Below are positions 25,191 to 33,872 of a stretch of DNA of 45,736 bases, piece by piece. The stretch comes from DATKBT01 sp035546295 (lineage in GTDB: Bacteria; Acidobacteriota; Thermoanaerobaculia; Multivoradales; Multivoraceae): assembly GCA_035546295.1 (NCBI GenBank), contig DATKBT010000023.1:1-45736 (forward strand), given 5' to 3'. The stretch's first letter is position 1. Each line of letters begins with the position of its first letter. The position numbers and the translations under genes were made by a program. The notes beneath the pieces were generated by a model. The model searched no databases, had not been told where the DNA came from, and saw only the letters and a list, made by a program, of their open reading frames with translations.

Positions 25191-26363
25191 TCAATCCGGC
25201 AGCAGCCGGGGGACGTACTTGGTGAGGCCCTGGACTGGGCCGACCTCGCCGGCGTAGACGTTGCCGGCGGCATCGGCGGTCACGCCCTCGCCCATCGACC
25301 CGTAGCCGCCCATGCCGGAGGGGCGCTCCGAGACGTGCTCGGGGATGAAGTACCGGACCTCGCCGGTCCTGGCGCTGCCGATCCGCAGCCCCTTCCTCCA
25401 CCCGCCCGGGTTGTAGTTGTCGTCCGACTCCGAGTCGATCGCGTAAAGCACGTCGTTGCCGTCGATGAACAGACCGCTGATCCGGCTGAACTGGTACCAG
25501 GTGTCGAGGTGCTTGCCCTCCTGGTCGAAGATCTGGATCCGCCGGTTGCCGCGATCGGCCACGAACAGGCGTCCCTGCGAGTCCATGGCCAGCGAGTGCG
25601 GAGACCGGAACTGGCCGTCCTCGTAGCCCCACGTGCCCCAGCTCTTGATGAAGGTGCCGTCGGGCGCCCACTTGGTGATGCGGCCGACCGCGTTCGGGCC
25701 GGGCTCGTCCATGAACTGGGCGCTGTGCGACTCGCCGACGAAGATGCTGCCGTCGGGCGCGACCAGCACGTCGTTGGGCTCGGTGAAGTGGGTCGGAGGA
25801 TCGCCGGCCTCTCCCGGGGTGCCCAGCACCATCAGCACCTCCCCCTCGGGGCTGAACTTGATCACCTGGTGGCCGCGGCCGCCGGCGTCTGGGAACTGCT
25901 CGAGCTCGCGGGCGTTGGCCGAGCGCGCGTCGGCGATCCAGACGTTGCCCTCGGCGTCGACGTCGATGCCGTGCGGCCAGGTGATCTTGCCGGCGCCGAA
26001 TGCCTTCACGACGTTGCCGTCCGGATCGAGCTTGACGATCGGATCGAGGTCCGAGCCCGCGCAGGAGTTGGCGCCGCATCGGTCGCCGGCCCAGATGTGC
26101 CGACCGTCGACGTCGACGTCGACCGCGCTCACCGATCCCCAGGTGCGGCCGTTCGGGAGCGTCCCCCAGTTGCGGACCGTCTCGTAGGGGTTGGGGAGGT
26201 GGTTGATCGGCTCCTGTTCGGCGTGCTCCTCGGGACCGGTGGCGCCGCGCTGCGCGCCGGCCATCCCCGGCAGGAGCAGCGGCGGAGCCAGGGCGAGGAC
26301 GACGGCGGCGACGGCGCTCTCGAGGCGGCGAGCGGGCGGAGTCGGGACGAAGTAGCTCGACAT
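25191..26363 (-). CDS. Exported NHL-repeat beta-propeller protein
   Basis: A 390-aa protein. The start is ATG at 26361-26363 (AGAGGAT upstream); the frame continues to 26420 but without protein character. N-terminal signal: ESAVAAVVLALAPPLLLPGM, cleaved near AGA. NHL-type blades recur: WPHGIDVDAEGNVWIAD, FTEPNDVLVAPDGSIFVGE, RSPHSLAMDSQGRLFVADRG followed by NRRIQIFD, and GVTADAAGNVYAGEVG. HWA-type blade ends and DRCGANSCAGS (paired Cys) occur early. It resembles the peptidyl-hydroxyglycine amidating lyase-like branch common in soil bacteria. The enzymatic function is unproven. It is separate from its neighbours, diverging from hflX. Confidence 0.82.
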   Translation of the reverse strand: MSSYFVPTPPARRLESAVAAVVLALAPPLLLPGMAGAQRGATGPEEHAEQEPINHLPNPYETVRNWGTLPNGRTWGSVSAVDVDVDGRHIWAGDRCGANSCAGSDLDPIVKLDPDGNVVKAFGAGKITWPHGIDVDAEGNVWIADARSANARELEQFPDAGGRGHQVIKFSPEGEVLMVLGTPGEAGDPPTHFTEPNDVLVAPDGSIFVGESHSAQFMDEPGPNAVGRITKWAPDGTFIKSWGTWGYEDGQFRSPHSLAMDSQGRLFVADRGNRRIQIFDQEGKHLDTWYQFSRISGLFIDGNDVLYAIDSESDDNYNPGGWRKGLRIGSARTGEVRYFIPEHVSERPSGMGGYGSMGEGVTADAAGNVYAGEVGPVQGLTKYVPRLLPD

Positions 26364-26575
26364 GATCGGCGATCCTCTGCCATGGGGGCGGTTCGGGCGG
26401 GTCTTCGGGAAACGGCTCAAGATGGCCGCTGTCGTGCGGCCTTGTCAAGTCGGTGGAGGATCGCCGGACCGACGACCTCGAGCCGCGTGCGGGACGTTCG
26501 TCCCGTGTGGAGGATGCCTCTGCCGGCTCGTCGTCGCCTGCGGGAGCTGCGGTTGGCTCGGGGAACCTCCGCCTC

Positions 26576-28354
26576 GTGATCCGCGAACGGTCGAAGTGTC
26601 GTAGGCTCGTCAGCAGACAGCCCGGCCGTGCGGCGGGCGATCATCCGAGCACCACCGAGGAAGCAGACATCTCCCAGATCTACGGCAACACCCTCGGCAT
26701 CAAGCCCTCGCAGAAGAAGGCCCTGGAGCGCACCTACCGCCGGCGCCTCGCCCCCGACGAGGTGATGAGCCCGGAGCTCGCCTCTCACCTCGCCTCCGTC
26801 TCGCGCGAGCTCGGCCGCCAGGTCGGCGTGCTGATCGACCGGCAGGGCGCCATCGACAAGGTCATCGTCGGCGACGCGCACCAGATCGAGATCCCCGACG
26901 TCGGCCGCCTGCGCGGCGGCACCGGCCGCTTCCGCGGCGTGAGGCTGGTGCACACCCACCTGCGCGGCGAGCCGCTGACCAGCGACGACCTGAACGACTT
27001 GGCGCTGCTGCGGCTCGATCTCGTCGCCATGATCGAGGCGCGGGAGGACGGCGGCGCCGGCCGCGTCGAGGTCGCTCACCTGGCGCCGACCGAGGAGACC
27101 ACCTCGAGCGACGCCCCCGAGGCCGAGGGCGGCGATCCCTTCGTCCGGATCTCGGCGCCCTCCGTGCATCGGCTCGATCTCGACTTCGAGCAGACCATAC
27201 GGGCGCTCGAGGAGGAGTTCTCGCGACTGACCCGCGGCGGCGTTGGTCGGCGCCAGCAGGAGCGGGCGCTGGTGATCGGCGCCAGCACCGACGACGAGCA
27301 CTTCGAGGAGACGCTCGAGCTGGTGCGCTCGGCGGGGGTCGAGGCGTCGGCGGTCGTGCGCCAGAAGCGCGGCCGCCTGCATCCCAAGACCGTGATCGGC
27401 AGCGGCAAGCTGCAGGAGGCGGTGCTCGAGGCGATGCGCCACGGCGCGGCGAAGGCGATCTTCGACGTCGACTTGAAGCCCGCTCAGGCCCGCGCCTTCG
27501 AGGACGCCACCGGGCTCGAGCCGGTCGACCGCACCCAACTCATCCTCGACGTCTTCGCGCAGCGCGCCAAGAGCGGCGAGGGCAAGCTCCAGGTCGAGCT
27601 CGCCCAGCTCAAGTACCAGCTCCCCAGGCTCACCGGTCGCGGCGAGGCGATGTCCCGGCTCGCCGGCGGCATCGGCACCCGCGGACCGGGTGAGACCGTG
27701 CTCGAGGTCGATCGCCGGCGCATCCGCGACCGCATCCGGTCGCTCGAGAAGCGCATCGAGCAACTCTCGGTGCAGCGCGACCTGCGCCGCCGGCGACGGC
27801 GCGACAGCGGGGTGCCGGTGCTCTCGATCGTCGGCTACACCAACGCCGGCAAGAGCACCCTGCTCAACGCGCTCACCCACAGCGAGATCGAGACGGAGGA
27901 CAAGCTGTTCATGACCCTCGACCCGACCAGTCGCCGCCTGCGGTTTCCGCGCGAGGGCGAGGTCGTGATCACCGATACCGTCGGGTTCATCGCCGAGCTG
28001 CCCGAGGACCTGCTGGCCGCCTTTCGCGCGACCCTCGAGGAGCTGGGCGACGCCGATCTGCTGATCCACGTGGTCGATGCCGCCGACCCGCACCTCGAGA
28101 GTAAGAAGGAGTCGGTCGATCGGGTGCTCGACGATCTCGAGCTCGGCGAGATCCCGGTGCTGCTGGTGCTCAACAAGATCGACCTGATCCCCGCCGAGGA
28201 GGCCGAGAAGCTGTCCTCGCGCTTCGACGGCGTCGCAGTTTCGGCGAAGAGGGGAGCGGGGCTCGAGGCGCTGGTCGCGGCGGCGGAGGCGCGGCTGGGG
28301 AGAGGCCGGCCGCTGGTGCCGTCTCATCAGGAGAGCGCGACGAGGGCGCGGTAG
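26576..28354 (+). CDS. hflX: GTPase HflX (long N-terminal form)
   Basis: A ribosome-associated GTPase that splits stalled or 100S ribosomes. The N-terminal extension (IYGNTLGIKPSQKKALERTY) and a Glu/Asp linker precede the HflX domain (LVIGASTDDEHFEETLELVR, GRLHPKTVIGSGKLQE). A coiled Arg/Glu helix before the G domain contains GGIGTRGPGET. G domain: GYTNAGKST (G1), TLDPTSR (G2), DTVGFIAELP (G3), NKIDLI (G4) and VSAKRGAGL (G5). The start is uncertain. In-frame GTG at 26576 has no SD, whereas GAGGAA at 26657-26662 sits 6 nt before an ATC codon at 26669, which is where homologues usually begin (xIYGNT). The next ATG is far inside. Confidence 0.9.
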   Translation: MIRERSKCRRLVSRQPGRAAGDHPSTTEEADISQIYGNTLGIKPSQKKALERTYRRRLAPDEVMSPELASHLASVSRELGRQVGVLIDRQGAIDKVIVGDAHQIEIPDVGRLRGGTGRFRGVRLVHTHLRGEPLTSDDLNDLALLRLDLVAMIEAREDGGAGRVEVAHLAPTEETTSSDAPEAEGGDPFVRISAPSVHRLDLDFEQTIRALEEEFSRLTRGGVGRRQQERALVIGASTDDEHFEETLELVRSAGVEASAVVRQKRGRLHPKTVIGSGKLQEAVLEAMRHGAAKAIFDVDLKPAQARAFEDATGLEPVDRTQLILDVFAQRAKSGEGKLQVELAQLKYQLPRLTGRGEAMSRLAGGIGTRGPGETVLEVDRRRIRDRIRSLEKRIEQLSVQRDLRRRRRRDSGVPVLSIVGYTNAGKSTLLNALTHSEIETEDKLFMTLDPTSRRLRFPREGEVVITDTVGFIAELPEDLLAAFRATLEELGDADLLIHVVDAADPHLESKKESVDRVLDDLELGEIPVLLVLNKIDLIPAEEAEKLSSRFDGVAVSAKRGAGLEALVAAAEARLGRGRPLVPSHQESATRAR

Positions 28355-28387
28355 GCGAGTGCGCCGTGGGCGCGCCCGGGATCGGTC

Positions 28388-28635
28388 GAGCCGGAGGCGG
28401 CGCAGCAACTCTCGGAAGGGGGGCAAGGGACGCAGGGCGTCGAGTTCGGGATCCGCCCCGACCAGGAACGCCATCGGCCTGCGTCCCTCGACGGCGCGCT
28501 CGAGAGCCGAGAGGGCCGCCTCGGTCTCGCCGGCTCGAGCGTAGTGCTCGGCGATCTCGAGTCTCGACTCCGGGCAGCTCCCTCGCCTCCAGCGCACGAG
28601 TGATCTCGTGAGCCTCGACCGGCGTGGCTTGCTCC
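28388..28635 (-). pseudogene. C-terminal TPR end of a Ser/Thr kinase-type protein, frameshifted
   Basis: Leftward, EAHEITRALEARELPGVE (to about 28565) continues in another frame as RLEIAEHYARAGETEAALSA, LERAVEGRRPMAFLVGADPE and LDALRPLPPFRELLRRL (to 28388). This ending (a TPR, then a pattern like FLKVDPRFDPLRSDPRFQDLLRR) is typical of the C-terminus of TPR-bearing protein kinases and CadC-like regulators of Acidobacteriota. It has neither a start nor a proper stop. It lies between hflX and the padR operon. Confidence 0.7.
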
Positions 28636-28667
28636 TTGACGTGGTTGCTACCCGACAGGGTTGCTAC

Positions 28668-28697
28668 TTGACCTAGCACAGTACTGTGCACTACCCT
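28668..28697 (+). promoter_or_regulatory. padR promoter with 14-bp palindromic operator
   Basis: A perfect palindrome GCACAGTACTGTGC (28676-28689) lies between TTGACC (28668-28673) and a weak -10 TACCCT (28692-28697, spacing 18). Transcription would begin about at the GTG start (28704), implying a leaderless message. The palindrome in the spacer suits autorepression by the PadR encoded next. Confidence 0.55.
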
Positions 28698-28703
28698 GTT
28701 CCG

Positions 28704-29108
28704 GTGAAAGACGACACGACCCGATCCACCGAAGGCTGGAGCTCCCAGATGCGACGCGGGCTGCTCGAGCTCTGCATCCTGGGGCTGCTCGAGCACCGGC
28801 CGAGCTACGGCTACGAGATCGTCACCCGTCTCGCCGGTGTGCCGGCGCTGGCGGTGGGCGAGGGCACGATCTACCCGCTGCTGCGGCGACTCAAGAGCCT
28901 CGGGCGGCTCACCACCTACTGGCAGGAGTCGGAGGCCGGCCCGCCGCGCCAGTACTACCGGCTCTCCGCCGCGGGGGAGGAGTACCTGTCGGTGCTGCGC
29001 GGCGAGTGGGCGCAGCTCGCGGCCTCGGTCGACGAGATCATGGGTTCCCGAGCCGAGCCGCGCGGGCCCGCCCGCGCGACCAGGATCGGGAGGGGGATCC
29101 GAAGGTGA
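28704..29108 (+). CDS. PadR-family transcriptional regulator
   Basis: A 134-aa winged-helix repressor: QMRRGLLELCILGLLEHRPS, YGYEIVTRLAG, VGEGTIYPLLRRLKSLGRL (recognition helix and wing) and PPRQYYRLSAAGEEYL are all PadR hallmarks. The start is placed at GTG 28704; an upstream GTG at 28686 overlaps the palindromic operator and is less likely. Its stop overlaps the next start (GTGA), so it leads a four-gene operon (29105, 29830, 30602). PadR-HAAS pairs are a known arrangement in which the membrane protein is thought to modulate the regulator or the envelope response. Confidence 0.9.
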   Translation: MKDDTTRSTEGWSSQMRRGLLELCILGLLEHRPSYGYEIVTRLAGVPALAVGEGTIYPLLRRLKSLGRLTTYWQESEAGPPRQYYRLSAAGEEYLSVLRGEWAQLAASVDEIMGSRAEPRGPARATRIGRGIRR

Positions 29109-29833
29109 TCGCGGGACGGATCGATCCGGAGTCCGGGTCGCGGGGGCAGGAGCGAGCCGGCGGGTTCGCACGCGATCCGCTGCTCGACCGTTACCTGGAC
29201 CGGCTGCGTGAGGTGCTCGAGCTGTGGGACGCTTCCCCCTCGGCAAGGGCCGAGATCCTCGGCGAGATCGCGAGCCACGTCGCCGAGGCCAGGCGGGAGG
29301 GGCGCTCGCTGGCCCAGGTCCTGCGCGGACTGGGCCCGGCCGACGAGCTCGCCGAGGCTTACGGCGTCGCTCTCCTGGTCGATCGGGGCCGGGGCGCGAC
29401 GGGATCGCGCCGAGCCCGCGTGCTGCGCGCCGCCGGAAGATGGCTGCAGTCGTTGGCGACCTCGGTGATGCTGGCCCTGCTCCTGATCGCGAGCTTTGCC
29501 TTGTGCGCTCTCGGGGCGCTCGGCTCGGCGGCCGCGCTCGTCCTCCCGGCGCTCCCCCCCGAAGTGCTCGAGCCGACCTTGCGCGCCGGCGCGCCGCAAG
29601 GGGTCGTGCTGGCGGCGTCCCTGTTGACGCTGGCCCTGGGAGTCCAGTCGTTCCGCTGGCTGCGGATCAACGTCCGGTTGGCGCGCACCGTCCGCTGGCG
29701 CCGGCGCCCGCCCATCGCGGCCGGTCCCCGAGCCGAGGACGAGGCCTCCGGAGCCCAGAGCTTGCAGAGCTTTCCTGCGCCGGTCCGCTCGCCGTCGGCG
29801 GAACGGCCAGCACGCGAAGGAGGACGAACATGA
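29105..29833 (+). CDS. HAAS-like membrane protein, partner of PadR
   Basis: A 242-aa protein starting at GTG 29105, 4-nt overlap with padR. Residues about 25-95 form a helical HAAS-type domain (LDRYLDRLREVLELWDASPS, ILGEIASHVAEARREGRSLA, QVLRGLGPADELAEAYGVAL). The pattern with a Gly-Pro-x-Glu turn is that of the DUF1700/HAAS family. Two hydrophobic segments follow (LATSVMLALLLIASFALCAL followed by GALGSAAAL, and VVLAASLLTLALGV), then a basic RTVRWRRRPP tail in the cytosol. HAAS proteins accompany PadR regulators; the signal is unknown. Confidence 0.75.
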   Translation: MIAGRIDPESGSRGQERAGGFARDPLLDRYLDRLREVLELWDASPSARAEILGEIASHVAEARREGRSLAQVLRGLGPADELAEAYGVALLVDRGRGATGSRRARVLRAAGRWLQSLATSVMLALLLIASFALCALGALGSAAALVLPALPPEVLEPTLRAGAPQGVVLAASLLTLALGVQSFRWLRINVRLARTVRWRRRPPIAAGPRAEDEASGAQSLQSFPAPVRSPSAERPAREGGRT

Positions 29834-30618
29834 GAGGCCTTCGTTCGGTCGTGGTCCCGGCGGCACTCGTGGCAGCCCTCCTGGGCGGGACGGTCTGGGC
29901 CGGGGGAGGGGCCCGGTCGCGGATCTTCGAGCGCGAGCTCTCGGCCGGCGAGCTCAGCGCGGTGCGGGTGGCCGCCGGCAACGGGAAGGTGACGGTCGTC
30001 GCCCACTCCGAAGAGCTGGTGCGCGTCCGGCTCGAGGCGAGGCCGAAGCGCTTCACGGGCGACGAGGACCGGGGGCCGCTCGGCTGGTTCCTCACTTCGC
30101 GGCTCGACGACGAGCAGGAGCTCCTGAGGACCATCTCGCTCGACGAAGAGGTGGAGCACGGCGCGCTCGCCCTGCGCCTGCTTCCTCGCGGGCGCAGCCG
30201 CGAATCGCGCATCGAAGAGACGTGGCTTCTCGAGGTGCCGTCGCGCTTCGCCGTCGAGCTCAGCGCGTCCTCCGCCGAGGTCGGGGTCACGGGGGTCGCG
30301 GGGGGAGTGCGCCTGCGGCAGGGACACGGGTCGGCCACCGTCGACGTGCCGGGAGGCGCCCTCGACCTCGCCCTCGACGTCGGGAGGCTCGAGGCGCGCA
30401 GCGGAGCGCCGGACTGGCAGCGGGTCGCCCTCCGCTCGCAGGTCGGTGACACCCGGCTCGTCCTCGACGGACGCCGCGTGCGGGAACCCAAGCCGCCCGG
30501 ACCGGGCAGCCAGGTCACCCTCGAAGGCCGAGGGACCGAGATCCTCGAGCTGCGGGTCCAGGTCGGCGACGCCGTGCTCCGGCTCGAGGAGGAGAGCCAC
30601 CGTGCGAGCGGCCGTTGA
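29830..30618 (+). CDS. Exported DUF4097-like beta-strand protein
   Basis: A 262-aa protein overlapping the previous gene by ATGA. Signal peptide MRGLRSVVVPAALVAALLGG followed by TVWAGG. The mature part has regularly spaced short strands (VRVAAGNGKVTVVAH, VELSASSAEVGVTGVAGGVR, LDLALDVGRLEARSG, ELRVQVGDAVLRLEEE). This is the pattern of DUF4097/adhesin-like solenoids that follow PadR-HAAS genes in many bacteria and resemble the LiaF/PspC-type envelope stress proteins. The function is unknown; an envelope role is inferred from the signal peptide and operon. Confidence 0.65.
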   Translation: MRGLRSVVVPAALVAALLGGTVWAGGGARSRIFERELSAGELSAVRVAAGNGKVTVVAHSEELVRVRLEARPKRFTGDEDRGPLGWFLTSRLDDEQELLRTISLDEEVEHGALALRLLPRGRSRESRIEETWLLEVPSRFAVELSASSAEVGVTGVAGGVRLRQGHGSATVDVPGGALDLALDVGRLEARSGAPDWQRVALRSQVGDTRLVLDGRRVREPKPPGPGSQVTLEGRGTEILELRVQVGDAVLRLEEESHRASGR

Positions 30619-31999
30619 CGCTCGCCCTGTTCGCGGGCTCGCCGTCGCGATCGGCGCTTGCCTGCTCTGGCTGCTGCTCGTCGCCCCCGCCGCCGCCCCC
30701 GCCGATCCGCCGCTCCTGTTGCGCGACGTCACGCTCCTTCCGCTCTCGGGGGATGTGCCCCGCTCCGGCCAATCGATCCTGATCCGCGGCGAGCGCATCG
30801 AACGCGTCGAGCCGGACTCCGAGATCGACACGCCGCGCGGGGCGCGCGTGCTCGACGGCTCAGGGCGCTTCGTGATCCCGGGGCTCACCGACGGACACGT
30901 CCACGTCAAGAGATCCAGCGCCGATCTCGATCGGCTCCTGCCGCTCTTCCTGGCCCACGGCGTGACCACCGTGGTGAACCTCGACGGTGGACCGGCGGTG
31001 CTGCGGTTGCGCGACGAGGTGGCGAGCGGAGAGCGGGTGGGGCCCACGATCTACACCAGCGGCCCGATCCTCCGCGGCTCCGAGGGCATGACGGCCGAGC
31101 AGGGCGAGCAGATCGCGAGCGAGCAGATCGAGGCGGGCTACGATCTGCTGAAGGTGTACAACGGCGTGCCGGAGGCCGCCTACCGAGCGATCGTGGCGCG
31201 GGCGCGCGCCGCCGGGACGCCCGTGATCGGCCACGCCGTGCGCTCGGTCGGCATCGATGGCGCGATCGAGAGCGGCCAGCACCTCGCACACATGGAGGAG
31301 GTGGTCTACGGCTTCTTCACCTGGGACCGGCGACCCGACCGCCCGGAAGAGCTGCCCGACGACGTGGTCGAGCGTCTCGACCTGTTGCTCGATCCCGCCT
31401 CGATCCCGGCGCTCGCCCGGCGGATCGCCGACTCGGGCATCTACGTGATTCCGAACCTGACCGCCTACCACCGCATCGAGCACCAGCTCGTCGACCTGGA
31501 GGGCGCGCTCGCGCGGCCGGAGGTGGCCTGGATGCCGGAGACGATGAAGCGTTCCTGGCAGCGGGACCGCAACGGCTACACCAACCGGCCGGATCCCGAG
31601 CGGTTCCGGCGCACGATTCAGCGGACGTTTCCCTTCCTGCAGCGCTTGACCGCCGCCTTTCAGCACGCGGGGGTGCCGCTGCTCGCCGGAACCGACGTCG
31701 GGATCCCCGTGATTGTCGCCGGAAGCTCGCTGCACGACGAGCTCGTCGAGCTGGTCGAGGCGGGCCTGACGCCGGCGGAGGCGCTGGCGGCCGCGACCTC
31801 GACTTCGGCGCGCTTCCTCGGTCGCGAAGACGCCGGCGAGATCGCGCCGGGATTCGTCGCCGACCTCGTGCTCCTGCGCGCCAGCCCCCTCGCCGACGTC
31901 GAGGCGATCCGCAGCGTCGACGCGGTGGTGGTTCGGGGGCGGGTCTACGAGCGGGCTGAGCTCGACGCGATGCTGTCGGGCCAGCGACTTCTCCGGTAA
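30602..31999 (+). CDS. Exported amidohydrolase / imidazolonepropionase-like hydrolase
   Basis: A 465-aa protein. GTG at 30602 lies behind GGAGGAGAG and overlaps the previous gene by 17 nt. Signal peptide GLAVAIGACLLWLLLVAPAA. Metal-dependent TIM-barrel motifs: IPGLTDGHVHVKR (first two His), YDLLKVYNG (Lys that bridges metals), VIGHAVRS (His), GQHLAHMEE (His) and LLAGTDVGIP (Asp). The ending TSTSARFLGREDAGEIAPGF followed by VADLVLLRASPL is the typical beta-sandwich return. It hydrolyses an amide or ring C-N bond; the substrate is unknown, possibly a peptide or lactam-like compound. Its place in the PadR operon suggests induction by the same envelope or toxic signal. Confidence 0.88.
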   Translation: MRAAVDARPVRGLAVAIGACLLWLLLVAPAAAPADPPLLLRDVTLLPLSGDVPRSGQSILIRGERIERVEPDSEIDTPRGARVLDGSGRFVIPGLTDGHVHVKRSSADLDRLLPLFLAHGVTTVVNLDGGPAVLRLRDEVASGERVGPTIYTSGPILRGSEGMTAEQGEQIASEQIEAGYDLLKVYNGVPEAAYRAIVARARAAGTPVIGHAVRSVGIDGAIESGQHLAHMEEVVYGFFTWDRRPDRPEELPDDVVERLDLLLDPASIPALARRIADSGIYVIPNLTAYHRIEHQLVDLEGALARPEVAWMPETMKRSWQRDRNGYTNRPDPERFRRTIQRTFPFLQRLTAAFQHAGVPLLAGTDVGIPVIVAGSSLHDELVELVEAGLTPAEALAAATSTSARFLGREDAGEIAPGFVADLVLLRASPLADVEAIRSVDAVVVRGRVYERAELDAMLSGQRLLR

Positions 32000-32338
32000 C
32001 GGCGGAGCGCCTGCTCGTCGATCGCGGCCGGACGCGCGGCGCCGCGATCGAAGAGGGCCACCCCGATCGAGGACCTCGCGACGCCGGCGGCGCCTCCGGG
32101 AACCCGACGATTCCTGCCGCCTCGCCGGCGGACCGGGAGGTGGGCCGCCAGGAGCCGCGCTCGTCGCGAGACGGGGGCGGCCGGCACGGAGGTCCGCGAC
32201 CACGGTCCGGCGCCCCCGGGGGGCTTTCTCGATCGCTGCGCTCGGCGTTGGACCGGGCTGCTAGACTCGCGCGCGCCTGCGGAGGTGACGCACCGGCACG
32301 CTTCCGCGCGACTGCCTCCGCCCACCAGAGATCCCGCC
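32000..32338. other. Gap without a recognisable gene
   Basis: About 340 bp between the amidohydrolase and the thioredoxin gene. I see no coding frame with family resemblance, and no clear terminator or promoter. Confidence 0.4.
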
Positions 32339-32815
32339 ATGAACGTCAGCTCGCATGTCCTCGCCCGCCTGCTCCTGTTCTCTCTCCTGCTGCCGGCCGC
32401 CGGCGCCCTCGCCTCGGACGGGCCGAAGCCCGACTTCAGCTCCTGGCTCGAGGACGCGCCGGGCATGATCGAGGCGGCTCGCCTCTACCAGGAGGAGGCG
32501 AGACCGATCTTCGTCTACTTCTACACCGATTGGTGCCCCTATTGCCGGCAGTTCGAGCGTGATCTGCTCTCGTCGGAACAGGTCGAGGATTACCTCGAGG
32601 GGATCGTGGCGGTGCGCATCAACGCCGAGAAGGGCCCAGCCGAGGCCGAGATCTCGAGACGCTACGGCGTGCGCGGCTTCCCGGCGCTCTACATGCTGAG
32701 CAGCGAGTCGGGGAGCTGGACGATGGTCGAGCGCATCGAGCTCGAGGACGGCCGCCCGAAGCTCAAGGCGCCCGGGACCTTCGTCGACACGCTGAAGCAG
32801 GCGAGCGCGAGATAG
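32339..32815 (+). CDS. Exported thioredoxin-like protein
   Basis: A 158-aa protein with signal peptide MNVSSHVLARLLLFSLLLPA and cleavage near ALAS. Thioredoxin fold with IFVYFYTDWCPYCRQFERDL: the active-site CPYC is unusual for thioredoxins (CGPC) and closer to DsbA/DsbC (CPHC/CGYC) or to thioredoxin_7/SoxW types. The cis-Pro loop is VRGFPALYML. It probably reduces or transfers disulfides in the periplasm, perhaps for the following genes. It is followed on the same strand by an ABC transporter pair after 94 bp. Confidence 0.85.
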   Translation: MNVSSHVLARLLLFSLLLPAAGALASDGPKPDFSSWLEDAPGMIEAARLYQEEARPIFVYFYTDWCPYCRQFERDLLSSEQVEDYLEGIVAVRINAEKGPAEAEISRRYGVRGFPALYMLSSESGSWTMVERIELEDGRPKLKAPGTFVDTLKQASAR

Positions 32816-32909
32816 CCGGCATGCGCCGAGTCGCGGCGCCGTTGCGTGGCTGCTCCGTCGCGCCCCGCTCGAGGAGCCGCGTGCTCGCCGCCGAGCCAGG
32901 GAACGCGTC

Positions 32910-33872
32910 TTGACCTCTGCCGTCGTCACCGCGCGCGGGCTGAGCAAGTCCTACGGCTCCTCCTTCGCGCTCCGGCAGCTCGACCTCGAGGTCGAGCCGG
33001 GCGAGATCCTGGGCTACCTGGGTCCCAACGGAGCGGGTAAGACGACGACGATCCGCCTGCTGCTCGGGCTGCTGCGGCCGACGACCGGCGCCGCCACGAT
33101 CTTCGGGCTCGACTGCTGGCGCGACCGGGTCGCCATCAAGCGCCGAGTCGGCTACCTGCCGGGGGACGTTCGGCTCTACGAGCCGCTGAGCGGGCGCCGG
33201 CACCTGGAGCTCGCAGAGGCGCTGCGCGGTGGCCCTGGGCGCTGGCGCGAGCTGGTCGAGAGGCTCGAGCTCGACCTCGACAAGCGGGTCAAGAGCTACT
33301 CCAAGGGGATGCGCCAGAAGCTCGGGCTGGTGCTCGCCCTGATGCACGATCCCGAGCTCCTGATCCTCGACGAGCCGACCTCGGCGCTCGACCCGCTGGT
33401 CCAGGAGGCGGTCTACCGGCTGCTCGCCGAGCGCCGCGAGCAGGGGGCGACGATCTTCTTCTCCTCGCACGTGCTCTCCGAGGTCCAGAAGCTGTGCGAC
33501 CGCGTCGCCATCCTGCGCCAGGGGATGCTGCTCCACCTCGCCTCGGTCGAGGAGGTGCGCAAGCTCGACCTGCGCCGGGTGACGGCGGAGGTGGATCGCC
33601 CCGAGCCCTGCGCCGCCGCGCTCGCCGAGCTCGGGCTCGAGGTCGAGCGGGAGGGCGCCACGCTGCGGTTCACGGCTCGCTCGTTCGATCTCGTGGTGAA
33701 GCGGCTCGCGGCGTTCGAGGTCCGGTCGCTGAGCGTCGAGCCGTTGAGCCTGGAGGAGGTCTTCTTCGAGCTCTATCGGGGGGAGCGCGCAGCTGTGGCG
33801 GCGGTGCCGGTCGATGGCCTGCCGTCGGAGCCGCCGTCTTCCCAGCCCCTCCTGCCGGAGCGCCCGAGATGA
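32910..33872 (+). CDS. ABC transporter ATP-binding protein (ABC-2 type)
   Basis: A 320-aa cytosolic ATPase. The start is TTG at 32910, the only plausible start before the SKSYGSSFALR strand. Walker A GPNGAGKTT, Q-loop GYLPGDVRLYE, signature YSKGMRQKL, Walker B LLILDEPTSALDP and H-loop ATIFFSSHVLSEVQ are all intact. A C-terminal extension after about residue 215 (RRVTAEVDRPE) is the DrrA/CcmA-like tail that caps the ATPase. It is coupled by an ATGA overlap to the permease gene. Such pairs export drugs, lipids or polymers; the substrate is unknown. Confidence 0.9.
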   Translation: MTSAVVTARGLSKSYGSSFALRQLDLEVEPGEILGYLGPNGAGKTTTIRLLLGLLRPTTGAATIFGLDCWRDRVAIKRRVGYLPGDVRLYEPLSGRRHLELAEALRGGPGRWRELVERLELDLDKRVKSYSKGMRQKLGLVLALMHDPELLILDEPTSALDPLVQEAVYRLLAERREQGATIFFSSHVLSEVQKLCDRVAILRQGMLLHLASVEEVRKLDLRRVTAEVDRPEPCAAALAELGLEVEREGATLRFTARSFDLVVKRLAAFEVRSLSVEPLSLEEVFFELYRGERAAVAAVPVDGLPSEPPSSQPLLPERPR

